From the NCBI GenBank assembly GCA_040507225.1, contig JBEVVG010000001.1, forward strand, positions 620,001 through 684,000: a stretch of DNA of 64,000 nucleotides, read 5' to 3'. The position numbers and the translations under genes are program-made. The notes beneath the pieces were generated by a model that saw only the letters and a program-made list of their open reading frames with translations, searched no databases and was not told the DNA's origin. Shown here piece by piece: positions 59,455-64,000 of the stretch (the first letter of the stretch is position 1; each line of letters starts with the position of its first letter). Source of the DNA: Thiodiazotropha sp040507225 (lineage in GTDB: Bacteria > Pseudomonadota > Gammaproteobacteria > Chromatiales > Chromatiaceae).

Positions 59455-61311
59455 TTACCTGTTCTTCTGGCAGTGAAGTTCCCAGCCTTGTTGCAATGCC
59501 GCTTCGATCCCGGCGGCGGCCGACGCGAAGTCCATGATCGAGGACTGTTCAACCTGCGCCCGCAGTTGTTCCCTGATCTGCGCGAGACCGGTCTGATCTT
59601 CCGCCAGACTCACAGCCTTATCAAGGTACTCATCGAAGTTTTCCGCGATCCAGGCCTGCCGGCCAATCGCACCGAGAATCCGTCGCGAGAGATTGCTGGC
59701 GATGGACCGTCCACAACAGGAGATTACCGGGACCCCCATCATCAAGGCATTGTAGGTCGTGGTCTGACCATGATACGGATAGGGGTCCAGGGCGATATCG
59801 ACTTCATTATGCGACAGCATGTACTCGTTCATGGGCAGACTGGGCTTCAGTATGATCTGCTCTCGCGCGGCCCCCAGTTCAGTGAACAGCTCATAGAGAT
59901 AATCCTGCATGGTGGGATTATTGTAGTCTTCTATCACCATGCGCAGACGCGCAGTGGGCAACCTGCGAAGTAATTTCGCCCACACTTCCAGAATCCGCCG
60001 GTCGATTTTTCGCAACACGTTGAACGAGCCGAAAGTGATGTAGCCGTTGTTCTGACAAGGCGCTGGACTGAGTGGAGGCAACTCGTTGAACGGGTAGTAG
60101 AGATTCAGTGATTCGACCGGCAGCATCGTCTCCGAGGCATTCTCATCCAGCTTGCAGATGTCGATGGTCTGGCGGTCCTTGATGGCGTAATCGATACAAT
60201 CCAGCCCGGTCGAAACCGGCAGGCCCAACCAGGAAATCTGTAGCGGTGCGGGACGCCGATTGAACACGCTCAGGCGATTGCCAACGGTGTGGTTGGAAAG
60301 GTCGATGAGAATATCGATACGATCCTTGCGTATCTGCTGCGCCAGCTGATCATCCGTATAGTGCAGGCACTCGCACCAACTGTCGGAGAAGGCGCGAATC
60401 CGCTCGGTGGTGGGGTCATGGATCAGGTTGTTGTAGTAGAAGTTGAGACTGAAGCGTTCCTGGTCCAGGCGCTCAACGATGGGCAGAAAATAGTGCGCAA
60501 TGGCATGTTGTCGCAGATCGGCGGAGACGAAGCCCAGTTTCAGTTTGCGTCCCGGGGTGCAGTCGATGGCGCCTTTATGGCGTCTCACACACTGCTTGTT
60601 GAAAGGCGCGACGATCTTTCTGAGTTCCCTGTAGATCACGGCCTGGTCATCTTCCGTGTAGAGCATCTGGGTCAGGTAGTTCTGTATCGCTATCGGGTGA
60701 TCGGGATCAATCTGCAACGCCCTGCGATTGCAGTCCAGGGCGTCGCTCTGTCGTCCCTGATGGGCGAGTGCGTGAGCCAGGTTGATGTAGACTTCCACGG
60801 TTTCGAAGCCGTTCTGCAGACAGTGATCCAGCGCCTGAATGGACTCTTCGTAACGCTCCTGAAGAATGTAGAGCCGGCTCAACGCCAGGTAGGCGACCTG
60901 GGCGTCCGGACTGAGCGAGATCAGGTTGGCGTAGTAGACCTCGGCCTTGGCGTAGTTGCGCGTGATGTTGGTGTGGAAATTTCCGATCAGGTAGTACATG
61001 CGCGGCTCGGTACAACCGCTGCGTTCCGCCAGTTGATAGGATTTCTCCGCATCCGCATACTGTCCCTTCTTTTCCAGCGCCAGGCCGCAGGACACGAACC
61101 AACAGGGTTCCCCCTGACCGTCAGCGACGGCCTGCATGAGGAAAGGCAGGGATTCGTCGACGCGCTCCTGAAGCAGCAGAGACTCTCCCATAAGCAGGGC
61201 AGCCTTGCGGTTATGCGGCTCTTTTTTGAGAATTCGTGACAGCAGTTTGTGCGCTTCCGCAGGTTTCCCCTGGCTTAACTTCTTTTCAGCAATATAAAGA
61301 TTATTCGACAT
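59455..61311 (-). CDS. TPR protein with SPINDLY/O-GlcNAc-transferase-type glycosyltransferase domain
   Basis: Seen: 618 residues; tetratricopeptide repeats over about residues 1-235 (e.g. KPAEAHKLLSRILKKEPHNRKAALLMGESLL and YLALSRLYILQERYEESIQAL); then a Glyco_transf_41 domain (about 255-600) with GFVSADLRQHAIAHYF, IDILIDLSNHTVGNRL, ITFGSFNVLRKID and DPYPYHGQTTTYNALMMGVPVI. That is the OGT/SPY type, which glycosylates proteins with GlcNAc or fucose. It heads the minus-strand operon OGT-pentapeptide-LDH2-methyltransferase. Confidence 0.9.
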   Translation of the reverse strand: MSNNLYIAEKKLSQGKPAEAHKLLSRILKKEPHNRKAALLMGESLLLQERVDESLPFLMQAVADGQGEPCWFVSCGLALEKKGQYADAEKSYQLAERSGCTEPRMYYLIGNFHTNITRNYAKAEVYYANLISLSPDAQVAYLALSRLYILQERYEESIQALDHCLQNGFETVEVYINLAHALAHQGRQSDALDCNRRALQIDPDHPIAIQNYLTQMLYTEDDQAVIYRELRKIVAPFNKQCVRRHKGAIDCTPGRKLKLGFVSADLRQHAIAHYFLPIVERLDQERFSLNFYYNNLIHDPTTERIRAFSDSWCECLHYTDDQLAQQIRKDRIDILIDLSNHTVGNRLSVFNRRPAPLQISWLGLPVSTGLDCIDYAIKDRQTIDICKLDENASETMLPVESLNLYYPFNELPPLSPAPCQNNGYITFGSFNVLRKIDRRILEVWAKLLRRLPTARLRMVIEDYNNPTMQDYLYELFTELGAAREQIILKPSLPMNEYMLSHNEVDIALDPYPYHGQTTTYNALMMGVPVISCCGRSIASNLSRRILGAIGRQAWIAENFDEYLDKAVSLAEDQTGLAQIREQLRAQVEQSSIMDFASAAAGIEAALQQGWELHCQKNR

Positions 61312-61396
61312 GAACAGTGACTGATTCCGGTTCTGAGACGAGGGTGCGACCTATGCCCGGTTCCTGATGGGGCCTGCTCAGGATGGCCTTATCAGG

Positions 61397-61527
61397 CTGT
61401 TGAAATTCTACTCAGACGGCACGATTCTGCGTTGAAATCGGCCTCAAAATGCTCATTTACTCCAGTAAACTGCACTTTTTCGGTGGATTTCGCCTTATCT
61501 CGCTCGCGTCTGGTCGAATTTCAACAG
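61397..61527. repeat. 131-bp inverted-repeat element (MITE-like)
   Basis: CTGTTGAAATTC (61397-61408) and GAATTTCAACAG (61516-61527) form a perfect 12-bp terminal inverted repeat around a segment with its own small palindrome (TTTACTCCAGTAAA near 61457). No gene inside. It occupies the 314-base gap between the glycosyltransferase and amidotransferase genes; similar repeats are common in this bacterial group, as a matter of general knowledge. Confidence 0.7.
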
Positions 61528-61625
61528 TCTGTTAGCCGTGTGGCATGACGCGCGGTTTATTGTCGGTCATCCCCAACCCCGGAGAATCATAGCATTTCTG
61601 CACCCGCACAACAGGCCGTTATCCC

Positions 61626-62330
61626 TCAAACCAGCTGTTCGAGCCAGTTTTTCAACACGCCCTCGGCGGCGGGAAGGATCTGCCGGGAGACTTCAAGCGT
61701 ACGTCGTCTGAGTTCATCCGGCTCTATGCCCACCTGGGAAAGTTCGCAGCAATGTCCGATCAGCCAGCGCTCGATACCGACCGGATCGACTTCAGCATGA
61801 CACTGGATTCCGAGGATGGTTTGCCCCAGGGCGAAGGCCTGGTTCGGATAGTGCTCGTTGCTGGCCAGCCGCTGTGCACCGTCCGGCAGATCGAAGGTAT
61901 CGCCGTGCCAATGCAGCACCGGGACACCCTCCAGAGCCGCAAGACAGGAAGCCCGTCCAGACTCCGTCAACTGCAACAGACCCCAGCCGATCTCCTTGAC
62001 AGGGCCCGGGTAGACCCGGGCACCCAGCGCGGCCGCAATCAGTTGTGCACCCAGACAGATACCCAGCGTCGGACGTCGGTGGGCCAGGCGCGATTTCAGG
62101 GCCTGCAACTCGACCGTGAGAAACGGGTAGCGATCGTGTTCATACACCCCGATCGGACCGCCCATCACGATCAGCAGGTCCGCATGCTCGATTGGCTCCT
62201 GAATCTCATCCACCCCGGCATCGTAGTAGTCGAAACTGTACCCCTGAGATTCGAGCAATGGGGCAAAGCTACCGAGATCCTCGAATGCCAGATGGCGGAT
62301 CACGGCGATGCGGGATGATTCGTTCAGCAT
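61626..62330 (-). CDS. class I glutamine amidotransferase-like protein
   Basis: Seen: 234 residues with the GATase1 triad: nucleophile Cys in LGICLGAQL (about 96), and His/Glu in ILGIQCHAEVDP (about 175-177). It resembles the stand-alone GMP-synthase-like amidotransferase family, often annotated for gamma-glutamyl hydrolysis or unknown. No synthetase partner is next to it. It stands alone between two intergenic regions. Confidence 0.88.
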   Translation of the reverse strand: MLNESSRIAVIRHLAFEDLGSFAPLLESQGYSFDYYDAGVDEIQEPIEHADLLIVMGGPIGVYEHDRYPFLTVELQALKSRLAHRRPTLGICLGAQLIAAALGARVYPGPVKEIGWGLLQLTESGRASCLAALEGVPVLHWHGDTFDLPDGAQRLASNEHYPNQAFALGQTILGIQCHAEVDPVGIERWLIGHCCELSQVGIEPDELRRRTLEVSRQILPAAEGVLKNWLEQLV

Positions 62331-62574
62331 GCTTCAACACCTGTGATCTGTTGCGGATACGGGTTCATGAGCAGGTCCCAGTATATCGTGTAGAGCGGCC
62401 GGGATAACAACCACTCGGGGCACAAACCGAGTGATGCTTGGCAAGCATGCGCAGCAGGTGGGACAAAGCCGGAAGTTTCCAGGTTAATTTTTATCGGCCG
62501 GCCGTTTATCATCAGTATCCAGCCAATCCGGCCGGATACACAGGCGCCTCCTGCCGGCTATGCGAAGGAAAGCC

Positions 62575-64000
62575 ATGAGTTCGCAACACAAGATACTTCA
62601 ACCCGGAAAAAATTGCTGGACGATGCAGTCCGCATCGCGTCTCGGTATCGTGGTTGATAGCGCCGATTATTTTCGCGCTTTTGCCGAATCCTGCCGCAAT
62701 GCGCAGCGTCGGATTTTGATTCTGGGCTGGGATTTCGATCGCAGGGAGAGACTGTTCAGGGAAGACAAGCCGTTTGAAGGTTCCGATGAACTGGGTGATT
62801 TTCTGGTTGACCTGGTGAATCGAAAAAAATCCCTGCAGATCTATCTGCTGTCCTGGGATTTCAACATGATCTATGCCATCGAGCGCGAGTTGCTTCCCGC
62901 GCTCAGGCTGCGCCTGCAAACACCTCACCGATTCCACTTTCGCCTGGATGGCCGTCATCCGAGTGGTGCGTCACACCACCAGAAAGTGGTCGTGGTCGAC
63001 GATCGGGTGGCCTTTGTCGGTGGTATCGATCTCAGCCGCTGGCGCTGGGATACTCCGGAACACAGGGCGGATGATCCAAGAAGAATCGACCCCAATGGCA
63101 AACCCTACCCACCATTTCATGACATGATGATGGTGGTGGAAGGAGATGTGGCGTACAAGCTGAGTGAACTTGCCAGAACCCGTTGGCGGCGTTCCGGAGG
63201 ACGTTATATCCGCAGAATGAAACCGGTGGGCGACAGTCCCTGGCCCGAGTCGGTAACCCCGCTGCTGACCCAGGTGCCGGTTGCAATCTCACGCACGGAG
63301 CCGGTGTATCGTCAGCGTAAAGCGGTAGCCGAAGTGCGTCAGTTGTATCTGGACGGCATTGAGTCGGCGGAACGCTTCATTTACATCGAGAACCAGTATT
63401 TCACTTCCCAGGCGTTGACCCGGGCTCTGGTCAGCAGACTCCAGGAGGAGGATGGGCCGGAGGTGGTGCTGGTGCTTCCGCAGAAGACCGGCGGTTGGCT
63501 CGAGCAGGTGACCATGGATGTTCTGCGCACCCGGGAATTGGAAAAACTGCGCGCCGCGGACAAATATGACAGACTGGCCGTCTATTTCCCCTATCAGCCG
63601 GGACTGGGGGAGCATTGCATCAGCGTGCATGCGAAACTCCTGGTGGTGGACGACCGCTTGTTGCGGATCGGGTCGTCCAACACAAGCAATCGATCCATGG
63701 GACTGGATACCGAGTGTGATCTGGCGATCGAGAGTCAGCAGTCGGATGATGCGGTGACTCGTGAAATTCGCGCCACGCGGCGGCGGTTGCTCGCCGAACA
63801 CCTGGATTGCAGCGTCGATCAGGTAACTGAAGCGGAGCAGAGTGCCGGGAATCTGATTGAGGCAATCCGCAGTCTTCAGGGGGAAGGGCGGAGCTTGAGA
63901 CCGCTGGATGAGCAGGTGCCGGAGCCGGTCAATGAACTGGTGCCCGATGCCAGCGTGGTCGATCCCCCGGAACCCTTCAGTTCTGAGTACTTTGTATCCC
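62575..64000 (+). CDS. phospholipase D-like protein (3' partial)
   Basis: Seen: 475 codons open to the window end, from ATG 62575 with AAGGA five bases upstream. Two HKD phosphodiesterase motifs: HHQKVVVVDDRVAFVGG (about 142-158) and HAKLLVVDDRLLRIGSSN (about 351-368), with SMGLDTECD after the second. The family splits phosphodiester bonds in phospholipids; the two motifs form one active site. Homologous proteins often continue into a VTT/DedA membrane domain, which may lie beyond the window. The 244 bases upstream (62331-62574) show no other gene. Confidence 0.88.
   Translation, partial: MSSQHKILQPGKNCWTMQSASRLGIVVDSADYFRAFAESCRNAQRRILILGWDFDRRERLFREDKPFEGSDELGDFLVDLVNRKKSLQIYLLSWDFNMIYAIERELLPALRLRLQTPHRFHFRLDGRHPSGASHHQKVVVVDDRVAFVGGIDLSRWRWDTPEHRADDPRRIDPNGKPYPPFHDMMMVVEGDVAYKLSELARTRWRRSGGRYIRRMKPVGDSPWPESVTPLLTQVPVAISRTEPVYRQRKAVAEVRQLYLDGIESAERFIYIENQYFTSQALTRALVSRLQEEDGPEVVLVLPQKTGGWLEQVTMDVLRTRELEKLRAADKYDRLAVYFPYQPGLGEHCISVHAKLLVVDDRLLRIGSSNTSNRSMGLDTECDLAIESQQSDDAVTREIRATRRRLLAEHLDCSVDQVTEAEQSAGNLIEAIRSLQGEGRSLRPLDEQVPEPVNELVPDASVVDPPEPFSSEYFVS

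Overview
The window is a 64 kb piece of a high-GC gammaproteobacterial chromosome, most likely from a sulfur-oxidising lineage (Chromatiales/Sedimenticolaceae-like). The signs are the lipid A/KDO operon order, the divergent rne-rluC pair, a complete-looking type II secretion operon, and a Gly/Tyr/Pro-rich exported protein that resembles sulfur globule proteins. Both window edges cut genes: comEC on the left and a phospholipase D-like gene on the right. A 10-N assembly gap lies inside comEC. I saw no rRNA, tRNA, CRISPR array or complete insertion sequence.

Layout. (1) 1-4.8 kb: comEC, exbB, exbD, lpxK, a Trm112-like gene and kdsB, a housekeeping envelope block. (2) 5-29 kb: the most unusual region. 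A soluble histidine kinase and a convergent NarL/LuxR response regulator are followed by a long forward series of secreted proteins: a ~2000-residue SdrD-like/IPT/beta-helix protein, three consecutive cupredoxin (multicopper oxidase-type) proteins, a small membrane-anchored protein, a seven-repeat Calx-beta protein with a GlyGly-CTERM-like tail, a SCO1/SenC copper chaperone, a cytochrome c fused to a periplasmic-binding-protein fold, and a membrane sensor kinase whose ATP-binding motifs are eroded. A subtilisin-like protease with Calx-beta repeats is on the opposite strand. (3) 29-40 kb: a 265-bp inverted-repeat element abutting dsbB, then gspD-E-F-H-I-J-K-L-M-N without gspG. (4) 40-50.6 kb: housekeeping genes (a low-molecular-weight phosphatase, rne, rluC, a HAD phosphatase, sppA), the sulfur-globule-like gene, a class V aminotransferase, and two small heat-shock proteins behind a sigma-32-like promoter. 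(5) 50.7-61.3 kb: an accessory cluster of modification enzymes (DegT aminotransferase, sulfotransferase, two methyltransferases, AMP-ligase, NeuD-like acyltransferase, LDH2-type dehydrogenase, pentapeptide-repeat protein, TPR/SPINDLY-type O-GlcNAc transferase). (6) 61.6-64 kb: a glutamine amidotransferase and the partial phospholipase D-like gene.

Main interpretation. The 13.2-18.0 kb cupredoxin genes look like one multicopper oxidase divided among polypeptides. The first carries a full type 1 copper motif plus half of the trinuclear-cluster histidines. The second carries the other two His-x-His motifs and no type 1 cysteine. The third is ligand-poor. With the SCO1 protein, the cytochrome and the two-kinase signalling set, this looks like an extracellular copper-dependent oxidation system. 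It may be exported with help from the neighbouring type II secretion operon. A shared octamer (GGTAGGGT, in inverted-repeat settings) occurs upstream of the oxidase series, the protease and gspD. The substrate (Mn(II), Fe(II), a phenolic or a sulfur compound) cannot be read from the sequence.
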